Assembly: GCA_964246985.1 (NCBI GenBank)
Contig: CAXTSE010000015.1
Location: forward strand, 10,341 to 74,340
DNA from: CAXTSE01 sp964246985
GTDB taxonomy: Bacteria > Actinomycetota > Actinomycetes > Actinomycetales > Microbacteriaceae
Reading direction: 5' to 3'
Length of the DNA stretch: 64,000 bases
The translations under genes and the position numbers were made by a program. The notes under the pieces are model-generated. The model saw only the letters and a program-made list of their open reading frames with translations. It had not been told where the DNA came from and did no database searches. This document shows, piece after piece, positions 35,664 through 44,603 of the stretch; position 1 is the first letter of the stretch; each line of letters starts with the position of its first letter.

Positions 35664-36523
35664 CAGACCACCTCCCCGATCTGCTCCCGGCGTCGCAGCC
35701 GCGCGGAGTACCAGTCGGTGAGCCGGATCATCGGCAGCGCGAGCAGCACGAAGAGCAGACCCGCCACGACGTAGTACGTGTAGTTGAAGCTCTGCGCGAC
35801 CTCGATCTGCGCCGAGCGCACCGCGTCGACCGCGCCGAGCACCGAGATGAGACCGACGTCCTTCTGCATGGCGACGAAGTCGTTCATCAGGGCCGGGGTC
35901 ACCTTCCGCAGCGCCTGCGGCAGCACGACGAGCCGCAGGGTCTGGCCGTGCCCGAGCCCGAGCGATCGCGCCGCCAGCCGCTGCGAGGGGTGCACGGCCT
36001 CGATGCCCGCCCGCCAGACCTCGGAGACGTAGGCGGAGTAGACCAGGACGAGCGCGATGGTTCCGAGCACCTCGGCCGGGATCCGGGTGTCGCTGAAGCG
36101 CAGCGCCGGGATGCCGAATCCGATCAGGTACAGCACGATGATGAGAGGCATGCCGCGGAACAGGTCGGTGTAGCCGGCCGCCAGGGCGCGCAGCGGGAAG
36201 AACACCGGTCCGCGCAGGGTGCGGATGCCCGCGATCAGCAGCGACAGCACGAGCACGCCCGCGGCGGCGACCAGCAGCACGCGGATGTTCAGCAGCAGGC
36301 CGTTGAACACGATCGGCAGACCCTCGAGCGCGCGCTCCGGGTCGAAGAAGGTGCTCTGCACGACGGGCCAGCCGGGCGTCGAGGTGATCGCGAGCCACAG
36401 GATCGCGGCGAACGCGATCGTGCTGCCGGCGCCGATGAGCACCGACCGGGTGCTCTGCCGACGCCGGAAGGCCCGACGCTCGAGCTCGAGGGAGCTGGGC
36501 GCGCGGGCCTCCGGGGTGGTCAC
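35663..36523 (-). CDS. Polar amino-acid ABC transporter, permease
   Basis: 286 residues. A HisM/GlnP-type permease with an extra N-terminal helix (STIAFAAILWLAI), the TM core (LLLNIRVLLVAAAGVLVLSLL; RGMPLIIVLYLIGFG) and the EAA loop (EAVHPSQRLAARSLGLGHGQ). A single permease gene implies a homodimer. The order with its neighbours is binding protein, permease, ATPase. Confidence 0.93.
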   Translation of the reverse strand: MTTPEARAPSSLELERRAFRRRQSTRSVLIGAGSTIAFAAILWLAITSTPGWPVVQSTFFDPERALEGLPIVFNGLLLNIRVLLVAAAGVLVLSLLIAGIRTLRGPVFFPLRALAAGYTDLFRGMPLIIVLYLIGFGIPALRFSDTRIPAEVLGTIALVLVYSAYVSEVWRAGIEAVHPSQRLAARSLGLGHGQTLRLVVLPQALRKVTPALMNDFVAMQKDVGLISVLGAVDAVRSAQIEVAQSFNYTYYVVAGLLFVLLALPMIRLTDWYSARLRRREQIGEVV

Positions 36524-36532
36524 GCTGGAACG

Positions 36533-37408
36533 CTACTTGAGAACAGGAGCTGATCCCGCATCCGCCAGCCACTCGTCGGCGATCGACTGCAGCGTGCCGT
36601 CGTCGCGCAGGGCGTCGACCGCGGCGGTGACGTCGGCGGTCAGCGGGCTGTCCTTGGCGAGCACGAGGCCGAACTGGTCGCCCGTCTCACCGTCGACGGC
36701 GGGGAGCTGGCCGACGATCTTGCCGCCGGTGAGCTCGACGCCCGTGAGGTAGAACGCGGTCGGCAGGTCGACGACGATCGCGTCGACCTGGCCCGACTCG
36801 AGGGCCTGCTTGGCGTCGTCGTTGGTGTTGAACACCTGGGCTCCGGCGGTCGGCTGGATCTGCTGCTCGACGGCGGTGAAGCTCGTCGTGCCGACCTGGG
36901 CTCCGATGAGCAGGTCCTTCAGGTCGGCGATCGACGTGGCGTCAGCCGCGGCCGACGTCTCGGTCGTGATGACGACCTGCGTGGTCTCGTAGTACGGCGA
37001 GCTGAAGTCGACGGCGTCGGCGCGCTCGGGCGTGATCGAGAACTGCTGCAGGTTGAAGTCGAAGTCCTTCGGGCCGGGTGCGATCGCCTCGTCGAAGGTG
37101 CTGCGCACCCAGACGACGTCCTCCGGCGCGAAGCCGAGCTGCTCGGCGACCGCGTACGCGACGGCGGCCTCGAAGCCCTCGCCCGACTCCGGGTCGTCGT
37201 CGATGACCCACGGGTAGTAGGCGGGCTCGCCGGTGCCGATGGTGATCTTGCCGTCGGTGACGTAGCCGCCGGCCGAGGCGCCCGCATCTGTGTCGGTGCC
37301 GGCGTCGGTCGAGGCCTGGCAGCCGGCGAGGGCGATGCCGAGGGCGAGGACGCCGACCAGACCTGCGGACAGGCGAGCGGCGGCGAGGCGGGTGGGGGTG
37401 CGTGACAT
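36533..37408 (-). CDS. Amino-acid ABC transporter substrate-binding lipoprotein
   Basis: 291 residues. Lipoprotein signal (VLALGIALAGC; acylated Cys near residue 30), then a family-3 binding-protein domain (GYVTDGKITIGTGEPAYYPWV; LGFAPEDVVWVRSTFDEAI; FDFNLQQFSITPERADAVDFSSPYY). It delivers a polar amino acid or analogue to the two downstream gene products; the ligand is not evident. AGGGAG lies 6 nt before the ATG. Confidence 0.93.
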   Translation of the reverse strand: MSRTPTRLAAARLSAGLVGVLALGIALAGCQASTDAGTDTDAGASAGGYVTDGKITIGTGEPAYYPWVIDDDPESGEGFEAAVAYAVAEQLGFAPEDVVWVRSTFDEAIAPGPKDFDFNLQQFSITPERADAVDFSSPYYETTQVVITTETSAAADATSIADLKDLLIGAQVGTTSFTAVEQQIQPTAGAQVFNTNDDAKQALESGQVDAIVVDLPTAFYLTGVELTGGKIVGQLPAVDGETGDQFGLVLAKDSPLTADVTAAVDALRDDGTLQSIADEWLADAGSAPVLK

Positions 37409-37512
37409 GGGGTCTCCCTGGGGTCGGGGATGTGCTGTGTGCGTCCATTCTGCCGCCTCGCGCGGGAAGGGCGCGGAACGGTGTCGTCGCGTGACGCGGC
37501 TACCCTGGGGAC

Positions 37513-38814
37513 GTGACGGATGCTCTGCGGGATTCGGGCGCCGTCGTGTCGACAGCGCCACCTGTGCGCGCGCACCTGCTGACGCATCCGATCGTGCTGT
37601 GGGCCGCCTTCGTGGTCACGCACTTCGTCCTGGGCCTGCTGGCCCTCTACGGTCCGGGCGGGCCGCTCGGCGACGTCGTCAACGTGTACCGCTTCTGGAT
37701 CGAGTACGGCAACAGCGCCGACATCTGGGTGGGCATCGACACGGTCTGGGTCTACCCGATCGTCGCCCTCGTGCCCATGCTGGCGGCCAACCTGTTCGGA
37801 CCCGACCTGTATGCCAGCACCTGGCTCAGCCTCGTGATGCTGGTGGATGCGGCCGCCTTCGCTGTGCTGACGGGCGCGTCGCGCGATCGACGGCTCGCAC
37901 TCGCGGGCTGGTGGTGGCTGGGATTCCTTCTGCTCCTCGGGCCGGTCGCCGTCGGCCGCATCGACGCGATCACGGTGCCGTTCGCCCTCGTCGGCCTGCT
38001 CCTGATCGGCGCGTACCCGCGGGTCGCGACCGTGCTGCTCACGGTCGCGGCCTGGATCAAGGTGTGGCCGGCCGCGATCGTCGGCGCCGCGGTGGTCGCC
38101 ATGCGGGAACGCGGCTGGATCGCGGTCACGGCGATCGTCACGTCGGTGGTCATCACGGTGGTGGCGCTGCTGCTCGGCAGCGGCTCGAACGTGGTGAGCT
38201 TCATCACTCAGCAGACGGCTCGCGGTCTGCAGGTCGAGGCCCCGATCGCGACGTTCTGGATGTGGGACGCCTTCACCCACCGCCTCACCGGGGGAGGCAC
38301 GTACGTGGCCTTCGATCCCGCCATCATCACCTACCAGCTCTACGGCCCCGGAACCGCGGACGCGGCGGCGGCCATGACGCCCCTCCTCGTGGCGGTCACC
38401 GCAGCTCTCCTGGTGGTCGGGCTCCTCGCGACACGACGCGGCGTGCCCGCCGTCGACCTGCTCCCCTTGCTCGCCTTGACGATCACGGTGGCGCTGATCC
38501 TCTTCAACAAGGTCGGCTCGCCGCAGTTCGTGACCTGGCTCGCCGTGCCGATCGCGGTCGGGCTGGCGCGGGCGGCGACGGGGGCCGGGCGCTCCTTCCG
38601 GGTGCCGGCGATCCTGGCGCTCGTCATCGCGGCTCTGACGCAGATCGTCTACCCGTACCTGTACGACGAGCTCATCGGTCTGCAGTTGCCGATGCTGCTC
38701 GTTTTGACGGCGCGCAACGCGCTCTACCTCGCCCTGTTCGCGTGGGGTGCCGTGGCGCTGGTGCGCCTCATCCGCACCCCCTCACGTCTCCCGATCGATC
38801 GGCCCATCTCGTGA
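37513..38814 (+). CDS. Polytopic membrane protein, GT87/DUF2029-like glycosyltransferase
   Basis: 433 residues with about 11 helices. A first loop with acidic and aromatic residues (GDVVNVYRFWIEYGNSADIW) and the general layout resemble polyprenol-phosphate-mannose-dependent GT87/GT-C enzymes. The catalytic Asp is likely one of those in that loop, but the family call is tentative. TACCCT lies exactly 6 nt before the GTG start. Its stop overlaps the next gene (GTGA). Confidence 0.65.
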   Translation: MTDALRDSGAVVSTAPPVRAHLLTHPIVLWAAFVVTHFVLGLLALYGPGGPLGDVVNVYRFWIEYGNSADIWVGIDTVWVYPIVALVPMLAANLFGPDLYASTWLSLVMLVDAAAFAVLTGASRDRRLALAGWWWLGFLLLLGPVAVGRIDAITVPFALVGLLLIGAYPRVATVLLTVAAWIKVWPAAIVGAAVVAMRERGWIAVTAIVTSVVITVVALLLGSGSNVVSFITQQTARGLQVEAPIATFWMWDAFTHRLTGGGTYVAFDPAIITYQLYGPGTADAAAAMTPLLVAVTAALLVVGLLATRRGVPAVDLLPLLALTITVALILFNKVGSPQFVTWLAVPIAVGLARAATGAGRSFRVPAILALVIAALTQIVYPYLYDELIGLQLPMLLVLTARNALYLALFAWGAVALVRLIRTPSRLPIDRPIS

Positions 38815-40082
38815 CCTCCACCCTCAGCTACTCGCCCGGCCGCGTGCGACTCGCGCTTCTCGCGCTCGCCCTCGGCGGCTTCGGCATCGGCGCGACCGAG
38901 TTCGTCGCGATGGGGCTGCTGCCCGACATCGCGCGCGATCTGCTGCCCGACCTCTACGCCGACGACCCCGAGGGAGCACTCGGGCAGACCGGACTGGTCA
39001 TCTCGGCGTATGCGGCAGGGGTGGTCGTGGGTGCGCCCACCATCGCGGCACTCGCCGCGCGCTTCCCGCGACGTCGGCTGCTGCTCGCGCTCGCCGCCGC
39101 GTTCACCCTCGGTACCGTCTTCTCGGCGGTCGCGCCCACCTTCGAGCTCGTCGTAGCCGCTCGCTTCCTGGCGGGTCTGCCTCACGGCGCCTACTTCGGC
39201 ATCGCGGCGCTCGTCGCGTCGAGCCTCATGGGTCCGGGCAAGCGCGGTCAGGGCGTCGCCCTCGTGCTGTCGGGCCTCACCATCGCCAACGTGATCGGCG
39301 TGCCGCTGATCACACTGCTCGGCCAGGTGGCCGGATGGCGAGTCGCCTACCTCGCCGTCGCCGCCATCTTCGCGGCTACCTTCCTAGCGATCCTCGTGCT
39401 GGTGCCGGCGCAGCCGGGAGACCCCGCGGCGACGTTCCGGCGCGAGCTCAGGGTCTTCAAGCGCATCGGGGTGTGGTTCGCGCTGCTGACCGGCGCGATC
39501 GGCTTCGGCGGGTTCTTCGCCGTGTACAGCTACGTGGCGCCCCTGGCGACCGAGGTGACGGGGCTCGACGCGGGCGCCGTGCCGTTCGCTCTGGTCGTCA
39601 TCGGCGTCGGCATGACGATCGGCAACTTCCTCGGAGGACGGCTCGCCGACCGCGGAGCGGCGCGGGCGATCTTCATCTGCTTCGGGGGCTTCGCGGTCTC
39701 GCTGACCGTCCTGGCTCTGACTGCGACCACCCTGGGCGGGCTGCTAGCCGGGCTCTTCCTCGTGGGGCTGTCGGCCGCGGCGCTGTCGCCGGTCATCCAG
39801 ACCCGCCTGATGGATGTCGCCGGCGACAGTCAGACGCTGGCCGCGGCCATCAACCACTCGTCGCTCAACATCGGCAACAGCCTCGGTGCGTTCCTCGGAG
39901 GAGCCGTCATCGCGGCCGGATTCGGCTACATCGCGCCGACCTGGGTCGGCCTCGCGATGTGCGTGCCCGGCGTGCTCTTCGCGCTCGCGGGCGCGATGGT
40001 GAGCCGCCGGTTCCTCACGCAGACCGGCTCGCTGCGGACGCGCGACAGCACCCCCGACCCGGTCACCCCGCTCGGCGGCTAG
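38811..40082 (+). CDS. MFS transporter, DHA1 (AraJ/CmlA-like)
   Basis: 423 residues, 12 helices. The opening GGFGIGATEFVAMGLLPDIARDL is characteristic of AraJ/arabinose-efflux-like DHA1 permeases. The insertion DLYADDPEGALGQ in the first external loop is slightly longer than usual. It is translationally coupled to the upstream GT87-like gene, which hints at export of a related compound (inference). Confidence 0.85.
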   Translation: MTSTLSYSPGRVRLALLALALGGFGIGATEFVAMGLLPDIARDLLPDLYADDPEGALGQTGLVISAYAAGVVVGAPTIAALAARFPRRRLLLALAAAFTLGTVFSAVAPTFELVVAARFLAGLPHGAYFGIAALVASSLMGPGKRGQGVALVLSGLTIANVIGVPLITLLGQVAGWRVAYLAVAAIFAATFLAILVLVPAQPGDPAATFRRELRVFKRIGVWFALLTGAIGFGGFFAVYSYVAPLATEVTGLDAGAVPFALVVIGVGMTIGNFLGGRLADRGAARAIFICFGGFAVSLTVLALTATTLGGLLAGLFLVGLSAAALSPVIQTRLMDVAGDSQTLAAAINHSSLNIGNSLGAFLGGAVIAAGFGYIAPTWVGLAMCVPGVLFALAGAMVSRRFLTQTGSLRTRDSTPDPVTPLGG

Positions 40083-40112
40083 CGCCGCAGCGGCGGCGGC
40101 GCGACCACAGGA

Positions 40113-40769
40113 TCAGAAGGTGCCGGTGGCGGAGTCCTGGATCAGGATGCCGTCCTGGATGGCGCGCTTCCGCAGCGCCACCTTGGTGCCGACATCGATG
40201 CCGGCGACGCGGTACTTCTCCCGGATGCGCTTCAGGTAGCTCTTGGCGGTCTCCTCTGAGATGCCGAGCTCGTAGGCGACGCTCTTCACCGGCTCGCCGC
40301 CGCCGTAGAGCGCCATCACGCGACGCTCCTGGGCGCTGAGCTTCGGGGCACCGCCGATGTCGCCGGCGTTGAGCGCGAGGTCGAGCTCGGCCGAGATGAA
40401 GCTCTCGCCCTGCGAGGCCGCGCGGATCGCCTCGACGATCATCTCGACGGGCTCGCTCTTGACGAGATACCCGAGCGCGCCGGCACCGAGCGCCTCGCGC
40501 ACGATGTTCGGCTCGGAGTAGGTGCTCATGAGCACGACCTTGACGCCGGTGGTCTTCAGCGTCGAGATCTTGAGCGAGATCGGGATGTTGTCCTTCAGGT
40601 CGACGTCGAGCAGCACCACGTCGACGGGGAACTCGGGGCTCGTCAGGAGCTCCGGCCAGGTGCTGACGGCGGCGACCATGTCGATGTCGTCGGCCGCGCT
40701 GCGGATCCATTCGGTGAGCGCCCCGAGGAGCATCTTGTGGTCATCGACGAGAGCGAGCCGGATAGCCAT
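40113..40769 (-). CDS. LuxR-type two-component response regulator
   Basis: 218 residues. Receiver domain with acidic pocket Asp9/Asp10, phosphoacceptor Asp55 (VVLLDVDL) and Lys in YLVKS; then a LuxR/FixJ helix-turn-helix (LSAQERRVMALYGGGEPVKSVAYELGISEETAKSYLKRIREKY). AAGGGG precedes the ATG. It is the third gene after a histidine kinase (42071) and a membrane protein (40800), evidently one signalling unit. Confidence 0.92.
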   Translation of the reverse strand: MAIRLALVDDHKMLLGALTEWIRSAADDIDMVAAVSTWPELLTSPEFPVDVVLLDVDLKDNIPISLKISTLKTTGVKVVLMSTYSEPNIVREALGAGALGYLVKSEPVEMIVEAIRAASQGESFISAELDLALNAGDIGGAPKLSAQERRVMALYGGGEPVKSVAYELGISEETAKSYLKRIREKYRVAGIDVGTKVALRKRAIQDGILIQDSATGTF

Positions 40770-40799
40770 CGGTCGGTCCCCTTCCAGTTCGGTGTGCGG

Positions 40800-42074
40800 T
40801 CATTGATCGGCCGGGTTGTCGACGAGGCATTGCACGTCGACGCGCAGGCTGGAGTCCTGGGTGGAGTCAGAGTAGCGCCCGACTCGCCCCACGGCGTCCC
40901 AGATGGTGGGATCGACACGCCCCCGGGACACGCCGGTGGTGGTGATCGTGATGGGGATGACGATCTTGTGGTCGGGGGTGGGCACGCTTCCGGGAACCAC
41001 CGGGCCGATCTGCAGGCTGACGGATGTCGCGGCCGAGGCCTTGCGCGTGTCGTTCACGAGCTGCCACACCGTCGAGAGCAGGCCGTCGCGCTGCGTCGGA
41101 TCGAGCAGCCCGGCGAGGCTCGCCTTGTCGACCAGCGTCACCGACTTGCCGAGCATCTCGGACTCGCTGATGGCGTGGTACAGCCAGGTCTCGCGTCGGC
41201 CCTCGATGAGGTGCAGGCGCAGCTCGGTGGCGAGCGACGCCGCCACCGACGCCATCTTGGGCGCGAGCGGCAGGGGAGTCTTGCCGGAGGCGATCGAGTC
41301 GAAGAGCTCCTCGGCGGTCAGGTCGAGGCGCGCCAGCTCCTCCGACGCGAGCATGCCGACCGCGAAGCGCGGCGCCGAGACCGTGCTCTGCACGAGGGCG
41401 CGGTCGAGCTCGACCTGCACCATGCGGCGGAACGCCTCGACGATGACGACTCCGATCACGGCGGGCAGCACCGCGAATGCGATCGCGGTGATCTGAGGAG
41501 CGAGCCAGTCGCCGTCGATCGTGACGCCCGGCGGCGTGTTGAAGAAGATGACCACGGCCAGGGCGACCGCGAGGCCGCCGGCGGCGACCAGGATCTCGAC
41601 GGGGCCGCGCACGGTCACGACCACCAGCAGGGCCATCCCGGCGGCGATCGCGGCGGTCGCGTTGCGTCCGAAGTCGTGCAGCTCCCAGGTGGCGATGATG
41701 TCGAGGGCGATGACGACGCCGAGGCCCGTCAGGAGCAGGGCGAACATCCAGTCGGGGAGGCGGTCGTTGATCACCCGCACCGCGATGATCGCCAGCACCA
41801 GCACGACGGCGAGCACCACCCAGGCGGCGACGGCGGCGACGGGCACCGGGTAGACATCCTGCATGAGGAGCACGAAGAAGAGGATCGAGCCGTAGACGAC
41901 GCGCAGCGTCACCAGGATCGCGGCACCGAGGCTGAGGAACGCCGTGCCGAGGCTGGCGCGATGCGCGCTGTTGGCGGCGCGTCCGAGGCGACGGGTGGTG
42001 CGGTTGGCTGTGCGTCGGGCGTTGCCGCCGACGACGACGCCGAGGGTGTTCTCCTCGGGAGCGCTGAACGTCAC
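40800..42074 (-). CDS. Membrane protein between kinase and response regulator (possible degenerate sensor)
   Basis: 424 residues. Six or seven helices in residues 42-215, then a 200-residue cytoplasmic region. The layout (polytopic sensor plus cytosolic domain) mirrors the adjacent histidine kinase, but no phosphoacceptor His, N-box or G-box is visible. At the comparable place the sequence reads RALVQSTV (Gln229), where the kinase has ARLLHDTV. It may be a pseudokinase or accessory sensor; this is inference. The ATG overlaps the kinase stop. Confidence 0.6.
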   Translation of the reverse strand: MTFSAPEENTLGVVVGGNARRTANRTTRRLGRAANSAHRASLGTAFLSLGAAILVTLRVVYGSILFFVLLMQDVYPVPVAAVAAWVVLAVVLVLAIIAVRVINDRLPDWMFALLLTGLGVVIALDIIATWELHDFGRNATAAIAAGMALLVVVTVRGPVEILVAAGGLAVALAVVIFFNTPPGVTIDGDWLAPQITAIAFAVLPAVIGVVIVEAFRRMVQVELDRALVQSTVSAPRFAVGMLASEELARLDLTAEELFDSIASGKTPLPLAPKMASVAASLATELRLHLIEGRRETWLYHAISESEMLGKSVTLVDKASLAGLLDPTQRDGLLSTVWQLVNDTRKASAATSVSLQIGPVVPGSVPTPDHKIVIPITITTTGVSRGRVDPTIWDAVGRVGRYSDSTQDSSLRVDVQCLVDNPADQ

Positions 42075-43291
42075 CGGGGCACCTCCAGGACGACGGTGGT
42101 GCCCGAGCCCGGAGCGGAGAACAGGCGGGCGTTGCCGCCGACGTCGCGGAGGCGGGCGACCACCGACTCGGCGAAGCCGAGCTTCGCGTCGTCGATGTCG
42201 TTGATGTCGAAGCCGACCCCGGAGTCGGTGACGAGCGCCCGGACGATGGTCTCGTCATCCGTGATGGTGACGTGGGCCTCGGTGACGCCGGAGTGCCTGC
42301 GCACGTTCTCGAGGCACTCGGCGAGCGCGAGCAGGAAGGCGTCGAGCACGTCCGTCGGCAGGAGCACCTGACCGGTCCCGTGCCAGCTGACCTGCAGGCC
42401 CATCCGGCCGAAGCGCTGCTTCACCGACTCGAGCGTCGTACCGAGCACGGGCTCCTGGTTCTGCACGGGGATGGGGGAGGTGGACGTCGCGACGAAGGGG
42501 GTGCCCGACGGCGGCGTCGGCGTCGGGTTCGACCCGAGCCGCAGCTGTCGCAGCAGCCGGGCGTCGTCGCCGGCCTGCTCCCGCAGTGCCTCCGGCTTGA
42601 CCCCGACCCCGGAGTGGGCGAGCAGCGTGAGGGTCGCGAGCACCGTGTCGTGCAGGAGTCGAGCGGACTGCCGGCGCTGGGCCTCCAGCTCGCTGGCCTG
42701 GCGCTCGGCGCGGTGGGCGCGTCCGATGCTGGCGATGCGCTTGGTGACCTGCGGCACCCCGGCGTTGATCCAGATCGCGAGCGCCGTGGGGACGATCCAG
42801 CCGAGCACGACGATGCCCGCCGCGCGCAGGGGGTTGAGGTCGACGGCGAAGTAGATGCTGCCGCCGCCGAGCACGAGGAATGCGACGACGAGGACGATGA
42901 TGCGGGGCACCGACGAAACAAGCACGAGCGCGACGGCGGGCACCGAGACGGCGGCGAGCACGGTGACGGCCGAGAAGCCGGCCTGCAGCGAGGGGCCGGT
43001 TCCGACGAAGGTCAGCACGCCGACGATGGCGGCGCCGGCCACGAGCACCATGGCGACCCAGGCCAGGGAGCGGCTCGCGCCGATCCGCGCGAATCCGAGG
43101 ATCACGAATCCGAACAGCGGCAGCGAGATCAGCAGGGCGCGCCCGTCGACCGCGCCGGGGAGCGCCGCGCACACCAGAGCGACCACGGCGAAGCTCACGC
43201 CGTACACGCGGGCGGAGCGCTGAAGGAGCCTGTCGCGCTCGCGGGTGATCATGTCCATCTCGGTGTCATGTTTCCACACGCTGGCACTCAT
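42071..43291 (-). CDS. Membrane histidine kinase, HisKA_3/NarL-type
   Basis: 406 residues from ATG 43291 (GTG 43318 and ATG 43258 are alternatives; none has a clear ribosome site). About six helices (30-180), a coiled linker, then phosphoacceptor His214 in RLLHDTVLATL, N-box ECLENVRRHSG, G1 VTDSGVGFD and G2 APGSGTTVVLEV. A Pro/Thr-rich insert (NPTPTPPSGTP) separates dimerisation and ATPase parts. It presumably phosphorylates the regulator at 40113. It lies just downstream of metX on the same strand. Confidence 0.85.
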   Translation of the reverse strand: MSASVWKHDTEMDMITRERDRLLQRSARVYGVSFAVVALVCAALPGAVDGRALLISLPLFGFVILGFARIGASRSLAWVAMVLVAGAAIVGVLTFVGTGPSLQAGFSAVTVLAAVSVPAVALVLVSSVPRIIVLVVAFLVLGGGSIYFAVDLNPLRAAGIVVLGWIVPTALAIWINAGVPQVTKRIASIGRAHRAERQASELEAQRRQSARLLHDTVLATLTLLAHSGVGVKPEALREQAGDDARLLRQLRLGSNPTPTPPSGTPFVATSTSPIPVQNQEPVLGTTLESVKQRFGRMGLQVSWHGTGQVLLPTDVLDAFLLALAECLENVRRHSGVTEAHVTITDDETIVRALVTDSGVGFDINDIDDAKLGFAESVVARLRDVGGNARLFSAPGSGTTVVLEVPR

Positions 43292-43343
43292 ATTGGGGGT
43301 GCCACGCCATACCGTCACCGCGGTGTTTCGGTGCGGACCCCGA

Positions 43344-44546
43344 TCAGGCCTGGATGAGCCTCTGCAGCTGAGCGGAGACGAGCGCCTCCTCGATGAGGAA
43401 GGCGTCGTGACCGAAGGGCGACGAGATGACCGCCGGCACGTCGCCGTCGATGTTGCCCGTCAGGTGGCGGGCGATCACCTGCTGCCCCGCGACAGGGAAG
43501 AGCCGGTCGGAGTCGATGCCCAGGACGAGCGCGGTAGCCGTGGCTCGGGCCAGGGCGGCGGCCGTGCCACCGCGATCGCGCCCGATGTCGTGCGAGTTCA
43601 TCGCGTCCACCAGCACGAGGTAGCTGTTCGCGTCGAAGCGGCGCGTGAACTTGTTGCCGTGGAACCCCAGGTAGCTCTCGACCGCGAACACCCCGCCGCC
43701 GCCCATCGGGCTGAGTCCGGACTGCCAGCTGCGTTCGAACCGATCGTTGAGCTCGCTGGGGGAGCGGTAGTTGAGGAGCGCCATCCGCCGGGCGAGCGCG
43801 AGACCTCGATGCGGACCCGCGCCGTCGGCGGCGTCGTAGTAGTCGCCGCCGGCGAACGCCGGATCCATGCGGATCGCCTCGCTCTGCACCGAGTTCAGGG
43901 CGATCTGATCGGCGGTCGAGCTCGGGGGCGCGGCCAGGATCGCGACCTTCGCGACGCGCTCCGGTGATCCGACCGCCCACTCGAGGGCCTGCATGCCGCC
44001 CATCGACCCGCCGACCACCAGCGCCCAGCGGTCGATTCCGAGCGTGTCGGCGAGCGCCTGCTGGGCGCGCACCTGATCGCGGATGCTGACGAACGGGAAG
44101 CGCGACCCCCACTCCTGCCCGTCGGGGTGAAGGGATGCCGGCCCGGTGGAGCCCTGGCAGCCGCCGATCATGTTGGGCGCGACGATGAAGAAGTCGCGCG
44201 GGTCGAGAGCCTTGCCGTCGCCGACCAGACCCGGCCACCATCCGCCCGTCGAGTGGCCACGACCGGGCGCTCCGACGATGTGGCTGTCGCCGGTGAGCGC
44301 GTGCAGCACCAGCACGGCGTTGCTGCGGTCGGCGTTCAGCTCGCCCCAGGACTCGTAGGCGATCGTGACGCCGGGCAGAATTCCGCGTTCGAGCTCGATC
44401 TCGCCGATCGACACGAAGCTGCGGTCGCCGGGGTCGTCGCCGACCCGCCAGGCTCCGGAGGCGGGGGGCAGCGCCGAGACGGACCGCCGCTGGGACTCGG
44501 TGACGAACGCCGAGGGAACGGCGTCCTCGGGTGTCTGCCAGTCCAT
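43344..44546 (-). CDS. metX: Homoserine O-acetyltransferase
   Basis: 400 residues. Alpha/beta hydrolase with the nucleophile in GGSMGGMQALEW, oxyanion-side NADRSNAVLVLHALTGDSH, Asp in LGIDSDRLFP and His in GHDAFL. It acetylates homoserine for methionine synthesis; the product is used by MetY, encoded just upstream. A large hairpin separates the two genes, and a GAGAAT box lies 6 nt before the ATG, so it may have its own leaderless transcript. Confidence 0.95.
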   Translation of the reverse strand: MDWQTPEDAVPSAFVTESQRRSVSALPPASGAWRVGDDPGDRSFVSIGEIELERGILPGVTIAYESWGELNADRSNAVLVLHALTGDSHIVGAPGRGHSTGGWWPGLVGDGKALDPRDFFIVAPNMIGGCQGSTGPASLHPDGQEWGSRFPFVSIRDQVRAQQALADTLGIDRWALVVGGSMGGMQALEWAVGSPERVAKVAILAAPPSSTADQIALNSVQSEAIRMDPAFAGGDYYDAADGAGPHRGLALARRMALLNYRSPSELNDRFERSWQSGLSPMGGGGVFAVESYLGFHGNKFTRRFDANSYLVLVDAMNSHDIGRDRGGTAAALARATATALVLGIDSDRLFPVAGQQVIARHLTGNIDGDVPAVISSPFGHDAFLIEEALVSAQLQRLIQA

Positions 44547-44556
44547 GGGGCCATTC

Positions 44557-44595
44557 TCCCGTGTCGGCGCGCCTGTTACGCGCGCCGACGCGGGA
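44557..44595 (-). terminator. Strong hairpin between metY and metX
   Basis: 16-bp stem (TCCCGTGTCGGCGCGC at 44557-44572 pairing with 44580-44595, one G-U) and a 7-nt loop. It starts 9 nt after the metY stop and ends 11 nt before the metX start codon. It could terminate metY transcripts, attenuate metX or stabilise metY mRNA. Confidence 0.75.
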
Positions 44596-44603
44596 GGACG
44601 GAC

